DNA of 64,000 nucleotides from Micromonospora pisi (GTDB taxonomy: Bacteria > Actinomycetota > Actinomycetes > Mycobacteriales > Micromonosporaceae), in assembly GCF_003633685.1 (NCBI RefSeq), contig NZ_RBKT01000001.1, positions 3,472,001-3,536,000 on the forward strand, read 5' to 3'. The position numbers and the translations under genes are program-made. Under the pieces are notes generated by a model. The model searched no databases. It saw only the letters and a list, made by a program, of their open reading frames with translations, and was not told the origin of the DNA. Below, piece by piece: positions 18,163-27,249 of the stretch (position 1 is the stretch's first letter; the number at the start of each line of letters is the position of its first letter).

Positions 18163-19973
18163 GCACGCGGGACAGGCAACCCCTCGGAGCCGAGCGGGTG
18201 GTGCTCCGGCTGGCGCGACCGTACCTGGGTCGGCTGGTCGGAGCCGGACTGCTCGCCGCCGGGACCGAACTCGCCGGGCTCACCCTGATGGCCACCGCCA
18301 CCTGGCTGCTGATCACGGCCGCCGGGCAACCGCCGCTGGACGTACTCACCGTGGCGATCGTCGCGGTCCGGGCACTGGCGATCGGCCGGGGCGTCCTGCG
18401 CTACACCGAACGGCTCGCCGGACACGACGCCACCCTGCGCATCATCACCGACGTACGGGCCCGCGTCTTCGCCACCCTGGCCGGCCGGCGTACGACCAGC
18501 GACCAGCACACCGGCGACGCGCTGAGCCGGCTGGTCTCCGACGTGGAGGCGGTACAGGACCTGCTCCTGCGGGTCCTGGTGCCGGGCGCGGCGGCGGCTG
18601 TGGTGAGTCTGCTCGCCATCGCCGGCACCGCCGCCGTCGCACCCGCCGCGGCGCTGCCGCTCGCGGTCGGCCTGCTGCTGGCCGGGGTCGCCCTCCCCGC
18701 CGCCGCCACCGCCCTGACCCGGCGGACCGCCGACCGGGTCGCCCCGCTGCGCGGCGCGCTCGCCGTGGACGCGGTCGACCTCACCCACGGCGCCGCCGAC
18801 CTGGCCGCCTTCGGTGCCACCCGGGCGGCGCTGGAACGGGCCGACGGACGGGGCCGTGAGCTCGCCGGACTGGAGCGGCGGCTCGCCGCGGCCGGTTGGG
18901 CGATCGACGGAGTCGGCGTGCTGCTCTCCGGTGCGACGAGTGCCGCCGTGGTCGTCACCGCCCTGCACGCCGGGGTCGACGGGGTCCTGGTCGGCGTACT
19001 CGCGGTCGGCACCCTGGCCGCGGTGGAGGTGACCCTCGCCCTGGTCGGCGCCGCCCGCCAGTGGACGCAGCTCCGTACGGGCCTGCGCCGGGTCGCCGTA
19101 CTCCTGGCCGAGGAGCAGAACGCCGAGGAGCAGAACGCCGGGGAGCAGAACGAGGACAACCAGCCGGACGACGCCGGGTCGACCGCCGCCACCCCGCTGC
19201 CTGCCGAAGGGGTCGACTGCGCACTCGACGAGGTGACCGTCCGGTACCGAGCCGGCGCACCGGCCGCGCTCGACCGGGTGAGTCTCGAACTGCCGGCCGG
19301 CGCCCGGGTCGCCGTGGTCGGGCCGAGCGGAGCCGGCAAGAGCACCCTGATCGGCGTACTGACCGGGGCGGTACGACCGGAGAGCGGCCGGGCCACCCTC
19401 GACGGGCGGGACGTACGGACGTACCGCCCCGAGGAACTGCCCCGGATCGTCGGCGGACTGCTCGCCGAGGCGTACGTCTTCCACGCGTCGGTACGGGAGA
19501 ACCTGCTGCTCGGCCGGGCCGACGCCGACGACGACGAGTTGGCCACCGCGACCGCTGCCGCCGGCCTGCTCGACTGGGTACGCCAACAGCCGGCCGGCTG
19601 GGACACCGTGGTCGGCGAGGACGGTGGTCAGCTCTCCGGTGGCCAACGGCAACGGCTGGCGCTGGCCCGTGCCCTGCTCGCCCGCCCCCGGGTGCTGGTC
19701 CTCGACGAACCCACCGAAGGGCTCGACCCGCAGAACGCCGACCGGGTGCTGGTCACCGCGACCGGCGCGGTTCCGGCCGACCATGCCGTACTCCTGGTCA
19801 CCCACCGGCTGCGCGGCCTGGACCGGTACGACCAGATCCTGGTCCTCGACGGCGGGCGGGTGATCCAGCGTGGGCGGCACGAGGAGCTGCTCGGGCAGCC
19901 CGGCTGGTACCGGGAGCAGTGGCTCACCCAGGAGGCGGCCGAAGGCGACTACCTCGCCCTCTCCGCACACTGA
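18159..19973 (+). CDS. cydC: Cytochrome bd biogenesis ABC half-transporter
   Basis: A 604-residue partner of CydD starting at ATG 18159 within the cydD stop (ATGA). Membrane region about 20-300; Walker A GPSGAGKST, signature LSGGQRQRLALARAL, Walker B VLVLDEPTE, and a switch His in LLVTHRLRGL. Between the domains (about residues 317-340) is an acidic linker with three near-identical units (EEQNA, EEQNA, GEQNE) encoded by a 15-base direct repeat, unusual for the family. It forms the heterodimeric CydDC exporter required for bd oxidase maturation. Confidence 0.93.
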   Translation: MSTRDRQPLGAERVVLRLARPYLGRLVGAGLLAAGTELAGLTLMATATWLLITAAGQPPLDVLTVAIVAVRALAIGRGVLRYTERLAGHDATLRIITDVRARVFATLAGRRTTSDQHTGDALSRLVSDVEAVQDLLLRVLVPGAAAAVVSLLAIAGTAAVAPAAALPLAVGLLLAGVALPAAATALTRRTADRVAPLRGALAVDAVDLTHGAADLAAFGATRAALERADGRGRELAGLERRLAAAGWAIDGVGVLLSGATSAAVVVTALHAGVDGVLVGVLAVGTLAAVEVTLALVGAARQWTQLRTGLRRVAVLLAEEQNAEEQNAGEQNEDNQPDDAGSTAATPLPAEGVDCALDEVTVRYRAGAPAALDRVSLELPAGARVAVVGPSGAGKSTLIGVLTGAVRPESGRATLDGRDVRTYRPEELPRIVGGLLAEAYVFHASVRENLLLGRADADDDELATATAAAGLLDWVRQQPAGWDTVVGEDGGQLSGGQRQRLALARALLARPRVLVLDEPTEGLDPQNADRVLVTATGAVPADHAVLLVTHRLRGLDRYDQILVLDGGRVIQRGRHEELLGQPGWYREQWLTQEAAEGDYLALSAH

Positions 19974-20053
19974 CCCGACCCTGAGACGGATCGGGGACAG
20001 ACCCGGGAATCCGCCGGACCTCAGGTTGCGCCCCGGCATGGCAGGCTGGCGAC

Positions 20054-20737
20054 ATGTCCATGCTCGACGAGTCCCCGATCGACCAGCATGTGCGGCTGCT
20101 CGGGCAACGGTTGCGCGGTCCGGCCCGGCTGAAACAGGACCTGCTCACCGAGGCACGGGACAGTCTGCGGGACGCCGCCGAGGCGTACCTGGACGACGGG
20201 CTGGACCCGGTGACCGCCGAGCACCGGGCGGTGGCCGAGTTCGGTGCGGCCGGCCAGCTCGCACCGGCGTACCAGGCCGAGCTGAGCGCCGGGCAGGGAC
20301 GACGGCTCGCGCTGCTGATGGCGCTCGTACCGGCCGGCATGCTGACCGCCGACCTGATGTGGTGGCAGCCGCCGGCGACGACCCCGTCGGCGACGTCGGG
20401 TTTCCTGATCCTGGTGCAGGCCCTGGACTGGGCCTCGTACGCCGCCGGTGCCCTGGCCCTGCTCGCGCTCTACCTGCTCGGACCGGGCGGCCGACGGTGG
20501 TCCGTCGCCCCGCGTACGGTCGTCCGTCCGCTCGCGATGGTCGCCCTCGTCGTCGGCGCGGCGATCTGGGCGCTCGGCGCGGTTGCCGGGGTGAACGCCG
20601 CACGGGAGTCGCCGGCCGCGCTGACCTGGCCACCGATGATCGCCGCCTGGATCCTGCTGACCGCGACCTTCGGCCTGTTGACGACGATGACGGTACGGGT
20701 CATCGGGGCGACCCGGCTCCGGCCGCTCGCCAGATGA
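20054..20737 (+). CDS. HAAS/permease-prefix-domain membrane protein 1
   Basis: A 227-residue protein. Residues about 8-85 form the HAAS/permease-prefix domain (RLRGPARLKQDLLTEARDSL, then AVAEFGAAGQLAPAYQ), followed by four hydrophobic segments. Such proteins usually pair with a PadR regulator, and one lies just downstream. The next gene is a paralogue with the same layout, overlapping by four bases. The function of the family is uncertain; the prefix domain is thought to mediate regulation or interaction with a PadR-linked membrane partner. Confidence 0.8.
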   Translation: MSMLDESPIDQHVRLLGQRLRGPARLKQDLLTEARDSLRDAAEAYLDDGLDPVTAEHRAVAEFGAAGQLAPAYQAELSAGQGRRLALLMALVPAGMLTADLMWWQPPATTPSATSGFLILVQALDWASYAAGALALLALYLLGPGGRRWSVAPRTVVRPLAMVALVVGAAIWALGAVAGVNAARESPAALTWPPMIAAWILLTATFGLLTTMTVRVIGATRLRPLAR

Positions 20738-21384
20738 TCGACACGTACGTGTACCGCCTGGGCCGGGCGCTGCACGGCCCGTCCCGGCACAAGTCTGACC
20801 TGCTGACCGAGGTACGCCACAGCCTCACCGACACCGCTGAGGGTTTCCGGGCCGGCGGAATGGACCCGGCGGAGGCGGAGCGGCGCGCGGTCGCCGAGTT
20901 CGGCCCGGTACGGCAGCTCGCCCGGGAGTACCAGTCGGAGTTGCTGGCCGGCTCGTTGCGTTCGCTCGCGATCCGGATGGTCGTCGTCGGCGTGGTGCTG
21001 GCGGCGGTGGGCGACCTGATGTGGCGTGGCGCCCCGTGGACCGGCCCCGAGCCACCGGCGGCGTACCTGTTCCTCTCCGGAACGCTGGAGTGGCTCTGGC
21101 ACGGCGTCGACCTGTTCGCCCTCGGCGCCTACCTCTGGCTGGGCTGGCAGGCGCGACGGGGCCGGTTCCCGGTTCGGCTGGCCCGGGTGACCGGGATCGG
21201 CCTCTGTGTGGCACTCGTCCTCGGCCAGCTCGTCACGATCGCGGTCTACACCTGGTCGGTGACGCTCTGGGAGGCGGCGCTGACCTGGCCACCGATGCTG
21301 GTCGGCGGGGTCGTGCTGGTTGCCGTGCACGGTTGGCTCGGGCGGTCGGCGTACGTCCACCTGGCCAGCGGGGTGAAGGGGTGA
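20734..21384 (+). CDS. HAAS/permease-prefix-domain membrane protein 2
   Basis: A 216-residue protein from ATG 20734 (ATGA overlap with the preceding stop). It has the same plan as its upstream neighbour: prefix domain (RALHGPSRHKSDLLTEVRHS, then RRAVAEFGPVRQLAREYQ), then four membrane spans. Shared motifs include a Y/Q-E-L end to the prefix domain, GDLMW / ADLMW and ALTWPPM in the last loop, showing tandem duplication followed by divergence. It converges on the PadR gene ten bases away. Confidence 0.8.
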   Translation: MIDTYVYRLGRALHGPSRHKSDLLTEVRHSLTDTAEGFRAGGMDPAEAERRAVAEFGPVRQLAREYQSELLAGSLRSLAIRMVVVGVVLAAVGDLMWRGAPWTGPEPPAAYLFLSGTLEWLWHGVDLFALGAYLWLGWQARRGRFPVRLARVTGIGLCVALVLGQLVTIAVYTWSVTLWEAALTWPPMLVGGVVLVAVHGWLGRSAYVHLASGVKG

Positions 21385-21393
21385 CGGCCTCGG

Positions 21394-21735
21394 TCAGGCC
21401 GGCGCCTCGGCGGGGCCGTCGACGCCGAGGAAACGGCCGACCGTCGAACTGAGCTCCTGCCAGCTCGTCCGCTCACCAGCCAGGGCCCGGTGGCCGGCTC
21501 CGGTGAGCTGGTACGTCCGCCGCTCCCGCCCGTTCACGGTGCTCCAGGTGCTGTCCACGTAGCCGGCCCGCTCCAGTCGGCGCAGGGCGGGATAGATGGT
21601 GCCGGTGGGCAGATTGAGCGTGCCGCCACTGCGCACCTTGAGCGCCTCGATGATGGCGTAGCCGTGCAGCGAGCCTCCTTCGAGCACCGAGAGCAGGAGT
21701 GCGTCGAGATGGCCGTGCAGTGCCTGGGCCTTCAT
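21394..21735 (-). CDS. PadR-family transcriptional regulator
   Basis: A 113-residue winged-helix protein. ATG 21735 is chosen because MKAQALHGHLDALLLSVLEG is the usual PadR start; the longer frame upstream crosses the promoter. Motifs: LHGYAIIEAL, then TGTIYPALRRLERAGYVDS and NGRERRTYQLT. PadR proteins repress stress- or drug-responsive genes and are often encoded next to HAAS-domain membrane proteins, the case here though in convergent orientation. There is no good ribosome site, so translation may be leaderless. Confidence 0.9.
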   Translation of the reverse strand: MKAQALHGHLDALLLSVLEGGSLHGYAIIEALKVRSGGTLNLPTGTIYPALRRLERAGYVDSTWSTVNGRERRTYQLTGAGHRALAGERTSWQELSSTVGRFLGVDGPAEAPA

Positions 21736-21752
21736 AGGTAGCAAGACTACTA
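21735..21752. promoter_or_regulatory. Candidate PadR operator at its own start
   Basis: TAGGTAG-CAAGA-CTACTA, an imperfect dyad with a 5-base spacer, touches the PadR ATG. PadR repressors commonly bind such repeats over their own promoter. Autoregulation is inferred. Confidence 0.4.
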
Positions 21753-21891
21753 ATAGATGGTGCCTTCGCCAACGGGGTGCCGGCACCCGGCTCACAGAAC
21801 GGCCGACTAGGGTGTGTGCGCAGAGTCACCCACCCGACAGTTCCACCCCGATCGGGTGCCGCAAACCTTGAGTGCACACACGGAGGTCAGC

Positions 21892-22887
21892 GTGGCCCGC
21901 CAGTCGTCCCACCGGCCCGACGCCGACGAACCCGACACCGAGTTCGACGAGAGCAGCCGGCCCACCGACACCGCGACCGAGAGCACGGCGGACGCGGCAG
22001 CCGATCCCGTCGAGGACGACCCGGACCTCGACGACGAGGGGGCGGTAGCCGAGCCGGCGAACCGTGCCCTCTGGGAAGACGTACGCATCGATCCGGTGGA
22101 GATCGCGCTCCCCTCGGGCAGCGGCTTCACCCTTCGGGCGTACCGGATGTCCAACGAGGTCACGCCGACCGAAATCGGCGAGCGGGACGACGACGACCCG
22201 TTCCACGCCCGGGCGCGCCGGGACGAGGAAGAGGAGACCGTCGTCTTCCTCGACGAGGATTTCGCCGAGAGCCTTGAGGCCGAGGACCGCGAAGAGGACC
22301 CCCGGCGAGGGCGTGCGGTCCGCGACGACGACGAGGCCGACGACGAAGACCTCGACGACCAGGCGGACGAAGCGGACGAAGAAGACGAGGATGAGGAAGC
22401 CGAAGAAGTTGCGGTCTTTCTCACTCACCGGGGCAAACTGCTGCTCTTCAAGAGCCGCGAGTCACTGGTCAGCTTCGTCCTGTCCGGAGCACCGCACGAC
22501 ATGACCGAACTGGACACCTGGGACGACCTGGTCGCACGGGTCCAGCCTGCGGATATCGCTCCGCTGGACGAGGACTCGTACGAGCTCGACCTGGTCGTGG
22601 AGAACCTCCGCGGCGGGCACGACACCTGGGACCCGAAGCTGCTCATCGCCGCCGGCGAGGTCGCCCGCGACCTTGCCTTCGCGCTGCGGCTCCCATCCGT
22701 ACTGGATATGCTCTCGACCGGCAACAGCCTCGATGACCTGGACGAGGCGCTCCGCGCGACGGCCAACGGCGGCCTCGGCGGATTCATGGGGCGCCGCCGG
22801 TTGAAGAAAATCGGGGCACAAACCGCAAGTTTGGGTTGGCGCACGATTATCGGCAAGATCTCTGCAGCGGTGGACTGGCGCGACTGA
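21892..22887 (+). CDS. Strongly acidic protein of unknown function
   Basis: A 331-residue protein from GTG 21892, chosen for the GGAGG five bases upstream; the frame is open 26 codons further. Residues 1-70 and about 115-180 are almost wholly Asp/Glu-rich and probably disordered. Two short ordered parts stand out: LWEDVRIDPVEIALPSGSGF with TVVFLDEDFAESL, and a C-terminal domain (about 180-331) with VAVFLTHRGKLLLFKS and TWDPKLLIAAGEVARDLAFA, ending in a basic GRRRLKKIGAQT segment. No membrane span. I do not recognise a family. It precedes the IS110-like gene by about 65 bases on the same strand and may be co-transcribed. Confidence 0.75.
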   Translation: MARQSSHRPDADEPDTEFDESSRPTDTATESTADAAADPVEDDPDLDDEGAVAEPANRALWEDVRIDPVEIALPSGSGFTLRAYRMSNEVTPTEIGERDDDDPFHARARRDEEEETVVFLDEDFAESLEAEDREEDPRRGRAVRDDDEADDEDLDDQADEADEEDEDEEAEEVAVFLTHRGKLLLFKSRESLVSFVLSGAPHDMTELDTWDDLVARVQPADIAPLDEDSYELDLVVENLRGGHDTWDPKLLIAAGEVARDLAFALRLPSVLDMLSTGNSLDDLDEALRATANGGLGGFMGRRRLKKIGAQTASLGWRTIIGKISAAVDWRD

Positions 22888-22951
22888 CCTCTCACCAGGG
22901 AGCATCAGTCTTTGGCACACACCACCTGTGTCTCGGGAGGAGGACGACGCC

Positions 22952-25540
22952 GTGGCGCTCGTGCGGGTGTACTGCGGTCTGGCCTCAGCGGATCCGTCCG
23001 CTGGACCGGCTTCGGCCGGATCCACGCTGACGTCTGCTGTGGTTGACGACGCAGGCCGGCTGCTCCACGTCGGCGAGATCGGCGACGACCCGGCTGGCTA
23101 CGCCCAGCTCGGCGCGCTGCTCGTCGAACGTTCGGGCGGACTGAGCGGTGTGGCGATCGCCGCTGACAGCGACGACCATCTGGTCACCTCGCTGCTGAGC
23201 GCGGCCGGCCGTCCTCTGGCGATCGCCGACGACGACTCGGTGGACGACTTCGCCGAGCGGTTCGCCGACGACGAGTCACAGGAGGAGATGGAGGGATCGC
23301 CGGCCCAACGGCGGGCCATCGGCCTGGCCCGGGCACTCCAGGCCGGCGCCCTCTCCGCGTTCACCCTCCCGGCCCCCCGGGACCTCGCCGGTTACAAGCC
23401 CGTACTCGCGGCCCACGCGGCGCTCGCCAGCGGACGCCACTCGGCCGCCGGGGCGCTCCGCGAGGTTCTCCGCGAGCTCTACCCCGCCGCACTCCGCGCC
23501 TACCCCGACCCGGCCGACCCGGTGCCGCTCGCGGTGCTCGACGCCCTGCCCGAACCGGGCATGCTGACCGGCACCGGCGGTCGCGGTCGGGAGAGCGCGG
23601 TTGCCGTCGACGCCATCACCGCACACCTCGTCGCCGACGGCGTGGCGGAGGCGAACGAGATCTCCGAGGCGGTCACCGCGCTCCAGGTGGCGATCGCCGA
23701 GACGCCCCGCCGGGCCACCGTCAACAACAAGGCCGTCACCTCGGCCGTGGCCGAGGCCGTACGGCAGGCCGTGGCGGCGGTACGCGCCTACGACGCCGGC
23801 TGCGACGCGCTGGTGGCGACGCTCGCGGCCCGGGTCACCACCCCCGCACCACTCTCCAGTCGCCGCACCGTACGACGCGGCACCGGGGAACCAGCACCGC
23901 TGGCCGCGGGTGCGCACGGCACCGGCAGCCACGGCGTACGACCGGCGACCCAGGAGCCGGTGCCGTCAGTCGGCCGGCGCAGTCGCCCCCAGCCCGCCGC
24001 CGGCAACGGCGTACCGGCGACTCCCCAGCCGATGACCGCACCCCCGGTCGCACCGGCACCGCTCGCACCGCCGCCGATGGCCCCGCAGCCGGTCGTACCG
24101 GCGGCGTCCCTGCCCGGCCTGGGCCGGCCCGCCGCCGCTCCGGTGGCACAGCCTCAGCGTGACCTGCCCACTCCGGTCCCCGCCGCCCAGTCCACGGCGG
24201 CACAGTGGCGGGAGTCGCCGGCCAACCGGCCGGTCTCCTCGCCGCCTCCGCCGCCTCCGGGCATCACCCCGATCGTTCCGGCGCAGCGCAGCGGCAACGT
24301 GCCGCCCGCCGACGCGGGAGAACCGTTCCGGGCGACCCTGACGACCGCCGCGATCAACAGCGCCCGGAGCGAACGACGTCCGACGCCGATCGTGCCGCGT
24401 CCGAAGACCAACCGCGAGCCCGCTCCCACCACGAACGGGTTCGGGGCGACCGACCTCAGCGTGCCCGTGCCCACGCCTCGGCCGGACACCTCCACCCCGC
24501 CGCCCGGCTCCCGGGCGAACTGGCCCCTGGTCAGCCCCGGCGACGACCGGGACGAGCGTGCGGACCGCGAGCGGGCCGAACATGACCGGGCCGAACGTGA
24601 CCGGGCCGAACGTGACCGGGCCGACCGGGAGCATGCGGACCGGGAGCATGCGGACCGGGAGCTGGCTGAACGGGAGCGGGGCCGTGGCGCCCTGGGCCGT
24701 GGCGAATACGGCCGGAACGAACGTGAGCGCAACGACCGGGCCGAGCTCGGCCGGGGCGAGCGGGAACTCGGCGGACGGGACCTGGCGGCGAGCGCCGAGC
24801 CGGCGTACCAGTTCGACCGGCAGTCTTCGGCCGGTCTCGACCTGCCGGCGCCGACCGGAGCCGGCGACGGCCGGGTGACGCCGCCCTGGCTCGCCGACGA
24901 CCTGCCGCAGGAACCTCCGATGCTGCGGCTCGTGGAGCCGCAGCCGTTGGCCGACCGTGCCCTGCGCGACCCGGCCGGCGCGAACGCCGACCCGCGCCTG
25001 GACGGTCCGCCGCTGCGGCTCGTCGAGCCCGACGCGCCGGACCGGAACGCCCGGCCAACCCGGGCGGCGCGACGCGCCACCGAGCCGAGTGCTCCCCCGG
25101 TGGCCGAGGGCGACGGTGACCTGCTCATCTTTGCCGCCGCCCGCTCGGCCTGGTTCACCGGTCACCCGGAGGACGAGGTCGACGTCGAGTGGTCCTCGAC
25201 CGCCGACACCGGTTGGCGCGCCGCAGAGCAGGCGGCCCGACCGCAGGTCGGCGACGAGACACGGGCCGGTCTGCCCCGGCGGGTGCCGCAGGCAAACCTG
25301 GTTCCCGGCTCGCCGCTACGGGACGAACGGCCACTGCGGATCGTGCGCGACGCGGCCCGGATCGCGGAGCACACCACCGGCTATTTCCGGGGTTGGCGCC
25401 GGGGCCAGGAGATCGGCGGCTTCGCCGTCGGCGGGCGCCCCGGACGCGAGGCCGCCGGTGGCTGGGACTTCAGCCGCGATCACAACGACCGTGACGACGA
25501 TCGGGAGTACGAGTACCGGTCCGCCGGCTACCGCTCCTGA
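22952..25540 (+). CDS. IS110-transposase-like domain fused to conservon-kinase-type tail
   Basis: 862 residues from GTG 22952 (GGAGGAGG upstream; GTG 22928 is an alternative). Residues about 1-200 are collinear with the N-terminal RuvC-like domain of IS110 transposases: a short strand-rich start, VDDAGRLLHVGEI, LVTSLLSAAGRPLAI, and the helical ALREVLRELYPAALRAY followed by LAVLDALPEPG. The DEDD acids are not found at the expected places (CGLAS replaces G-I-D-x), so it looks inactive. Residues about 300-520 are Pro-rich, about 536-575 are charged repeats, and the end (772-862) has GLPRRVPQANLVPG and GYFRGWRRG, the tail module of CvnA. Probably a domesticated regulator or scaffold; no transposon ends are seen. 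Confidence 0.7.
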   Translation: MALVRVYCGLASADPSAGPASAGSTLTSAVVDDAGRLLHVGEIGDDPAGYAQLGALLVERSGGLSGVAIAADSDDHLVTSLLSAAGRPLAIADDDSVDDFAERFADDESQEEMEGSPAQRRAIGLARALQAGALSAFTLPAPRDLAGYKPVLAAHAALASGRHSAAGALREVLRELYPAALRAYPDPADPVPLAVLDALPEPGMLTGTGGRGRESAVAVDAITAHLVADGVAEANEISEAVTALQVAIAETPRRATVNNKAVTSAVAEAVRQAVAAVRAYDAGCDALVATLAARVTTPAPLSSRRTVRRGTGEPAPLAAGAHGTGSHGVRPATQEPVPSVGRRSRPQPAAGNGVPATPQPMTAPPVAPAPLAPPPMAPQPVVPAASLPGLGRPAAAPVAQPQRDLPTPVPAAQSTAAQWRESPANRPVSSPPPPPPGITPIVPAQRSGNVPPADAGEPFRATLTTAAINSARSERRPTPIVPRPKTNREPAPTTNGFGATDLSVPVPTPRPDTSTPPPGSRANWPLVSPGDDRDERADRERAEHDRAERDRAERDRADREHADREHADRELAERERGRGALGRGEYGRNERERNDRAELGRGERELGGRDLAASAEPAYQFDRQSSAGLDLPAPTGAGDGRVTPPWLADDLPQEPPMLRLVEPQPLADRALRDPAGANADPRLDGPPLRLVEPDAPDRNARPTRAARRATEPSAPPVAEGDGDLLIFAAARSAWFTGHPEDEVDVEWSSTADTGWRAAEQAARPQVGDETRAGLPRRVPQANLVPGSPLRDERPLRIVRDAARIAEHTTGYFRGWRRGQEIGGFAVGGRPGREAAGGWDFSRDHNDRDDDREYEYRSAGYRS
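24569..24675 (+). repeat. Charged coding tandem repeat
   Basis: A 15-base unit (GACCGGGCCGAACGT) is repeated exactly at 24584 and 24599 and continues in degenerate form (GACCGGGAGCATGCG) to about 24675. It encodes five-residue units of the type D-R-A-E-R and D-R-E-H-A, predicted to be a charged single alpha-helix or disordered spacer. Copy number may vary between strains. Confidence 0.8.
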
Positions 25541-25688
25541 CCTCCCGGTCGGGCGTGATCGACCTGGGATAACGTCACGTGTCCCTGGCCACACCATAAA
25601 TATTTGACCGCTGTACTATCCGCTCGGCAACATACCGGCGGAACAGCAGGTGGCCGGTGGACACCATGGCGCGGAGAGGCGGCACCTG

Positions 25689-26903
25689 ATGGCGAGACCG
25701 GCGATCGGCTCTTCCTCCCTGACCCGTCGTGGCCTCCTGGTGGCCAGCGCCTCCAGCCTCTTCCTCACCGCCTGCGGCAGCGGCGACTCCGAGGTCCAGT
25801 CCGGCCCGACCCGAGGGCCGCAGGACCTGGTGATCGGCGCCAACCTTGAGTTGACCGGCGCCGGCGCGGCCATGGGGGTGCTCCAGGAGCGGGCGTTGCG
25901 GATCACCGTCGACACCCTCAACGAAGAGGGAATCCAGGTCGGCAACGCGCGGCGCAAGATCCGACTGGTGGTCCAGGACAACGGCAGCGACCCGAAGAAG
26001 GCGGCGGAGCAGGCCGCCGAACTGGTTGAGCGCGAACAGGCGAACGCCATCATCGGCGGCACCATCGCCGAGACGTCGATGGAAATCATCAAGGTCGCCC
26101 AACAGGGCCAACTTCCGTTCATCTCCCTTGCCGCCGCCGACGAACTCGTGGTCCCGCTGACCCAGCGCGACTTCATCTACAAACTCACCCCTGACGCGAC
26201 CGACGTCGCCCGCCAACTGGCCCGCCTGATCAGCTCTCAGAAGCTTCGCAAGGTCACCCTGCTGGCCGCGCCCGGGCTGCACGGAAACTCGGGCGTACGG
26301 GCCGTCACACAGTCGTTGAAGACCTCCGGCGTCCAGCTGGCCAAGACCCTGCGGCTGCCCGCCACCGGCGCCGACCTCGGTTCCATCGCCGACCGGACGG
26401 TGTCGAGCAAGGCCGACGCGGTGGTCGTCTGGGCCACCGCCCCGACCTCCGGTGCCACCGCTCGCGCACTGCGGGACGCCGGCTACCAGGGGCCGATCTT
26501 CTTCGACGCCGGGGCGGTCGCGGAGGAAACCCTCTCGGACCAGAACGCCGACGCGGTCGAGGGGGCCTTCGTGGTCCATCCGATGGCGCTGAGCGGATCG
26601 TCGCTGACCAACACGACCAGCGCGGGTCTGGCCCGCCGCGACTTCGTCTTCCGCTACATCCAGGCACACGGTTCGTTCAGCGGCTTCGCGCCGTACGCCT
26701 CGGACGCCGTCCAGCTGATCGCCGCGGCCGCCCGGCTCGCCAACAGCGTCGACCGTGGCCGTATCCGGGTGTACCTGGCCCGGCAGGTGACCGAGGGGAT
26801 CGCCGGTTCGTACGCGTTCGCGCCGATCCGGCACGGCGGAATGGAGCCCGACTCGCTCGGGGTGTTCACCGTCAGCCGTGGCGAGTGGACCCGGATCTCC
26901 TGA
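25689..26903 (+). CDS. Lipoprotein periplasmic-binding-type receptor (branched-chain amino-acid family)
   Basis: A 404-residue secreted lipoprotein. ATG 25689 gives a leader with LTRRGLLVASASS and lipobox FLTAC (Cys near residue 32); the twin Arg suggests the Tat route. The mature part follows the Leu/Ile/Val-binding type I fold: IGANLELTGAGAAMG, then NAIIGGTIAETSMEI, ADAVVVWATAPTSGAT and YASDAVQLIAAAARL. No permease or ATPase gene is adjacent, so it may work as a sensor or with a distant importer. It lies between the IS110-like gene and the conservon, which runs towards it, and could supply the conservon with an extracellular ligand signal (inference). Confidence 0.88.
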   Translation: MARPAIGSSSLTRRGLLVASASSLFLTACGSGDSEVQSGPTRGPQDLVIGANLELTGAGAAMGVLQERALRITVDTLNEEGIQVGNARRKIRLVVQDNGSDPKKAAEQAAELVEREQANAIIGGTIAETSMEIIKVAQQGQLPFISLAAADELVVPLTQRDFIYKLTPDATDVARQLARLISSQKLRKVTLLAAPGLHGNSGVRAVTQSLKTSGVQLAKTLRLPATGADLGSIADRTVSSKADAVVVWATAPTSGATARALRDAGYQGPIFFDAGAVAEETLSDQNADAVEGAFVVHPMALSGSSLTNTTSAGLARRDFVFRYIQAHGSFSGFAPYASDAVQLIAAAARLANSVDRGRIRVYLARQVTEGIAGSYAFAPIRHGGMEPDSLGVFTVSRGEWTRIS

Positions 26904-27072
26904 TCCTCACGCCAGGCCCCCTCGCGTCAGCCTGATTCCCGCCGATTCGGCGTCGAGCAGGCTGCCCCACCTTCGCGTACGCCCCTGTCCTGGGGCACGC
27001 TCTGGGACCGCCTGAGGCACCACACCGACCCCGTCACCGGGCGCGGCTTCTCGGTCTCTCCTGGGCGCACAG

Positions 27073-27116
27073 GAACCGCCCAAGCGCGGCACACGAACCG
27101 CCCTAGCGCAGCACGC
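27073..27116. repeat. 22-base tandem duplication
   Basis: Two adjacent 22-base units starting GAACCGCCC (27073-27094 and 27095-27116) differ at three positions. They lie in the non-coding interval between the lipoprotein and cvnD genes. No function is evident. Confidence 0.7.
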
Positions 27117-27209
27117 GAGCCGTGCGATGGCAGCACGCCAACCGGGCACGGCGCATCGCCTGGGAGTACGAGAACCGGCTGCGCGCATGGCAACCGGCGC
27201 TGCGCATAG

Positions 27210-27249
27210 CAACCGCCTGGTCGGGCGCGTGGCCCTGACCAGGCGGTTG
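27210..27249 (-). terminator. Terminator of the conservon operon
   Basis: CAACCGCCTGGTC at 27210-27222 and GACCAGGCGGTTG at 27237-27249 are perfect 13-bp inverted repeats; the loop itself can fold further (GGGC with GCCC). It lies 14 bases beyond the cvnD stop. No U-tract follows, as is usual in high-GC actinobacteria. Confidence 0.8.

Noticed and set aside
17439-20039. 866-codon reverse ORF across cydD/cydC
   Set aside because: Shadow frame of two well-supported ABC transporter genes; Gly/Arg/Gln-rich product without domains.
22952-23650. Active IS110 insertion sequence
   Set aside because: No recognisable ends, missing catalytic acids, long unrelated C-terminus and native composition; it looks domesticated.
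24569-24675. Possible CRISPR-like repeat
   Set aside because: Repeats are 15 bases, contiguous, without spacers, and encode a charged segment in frame.
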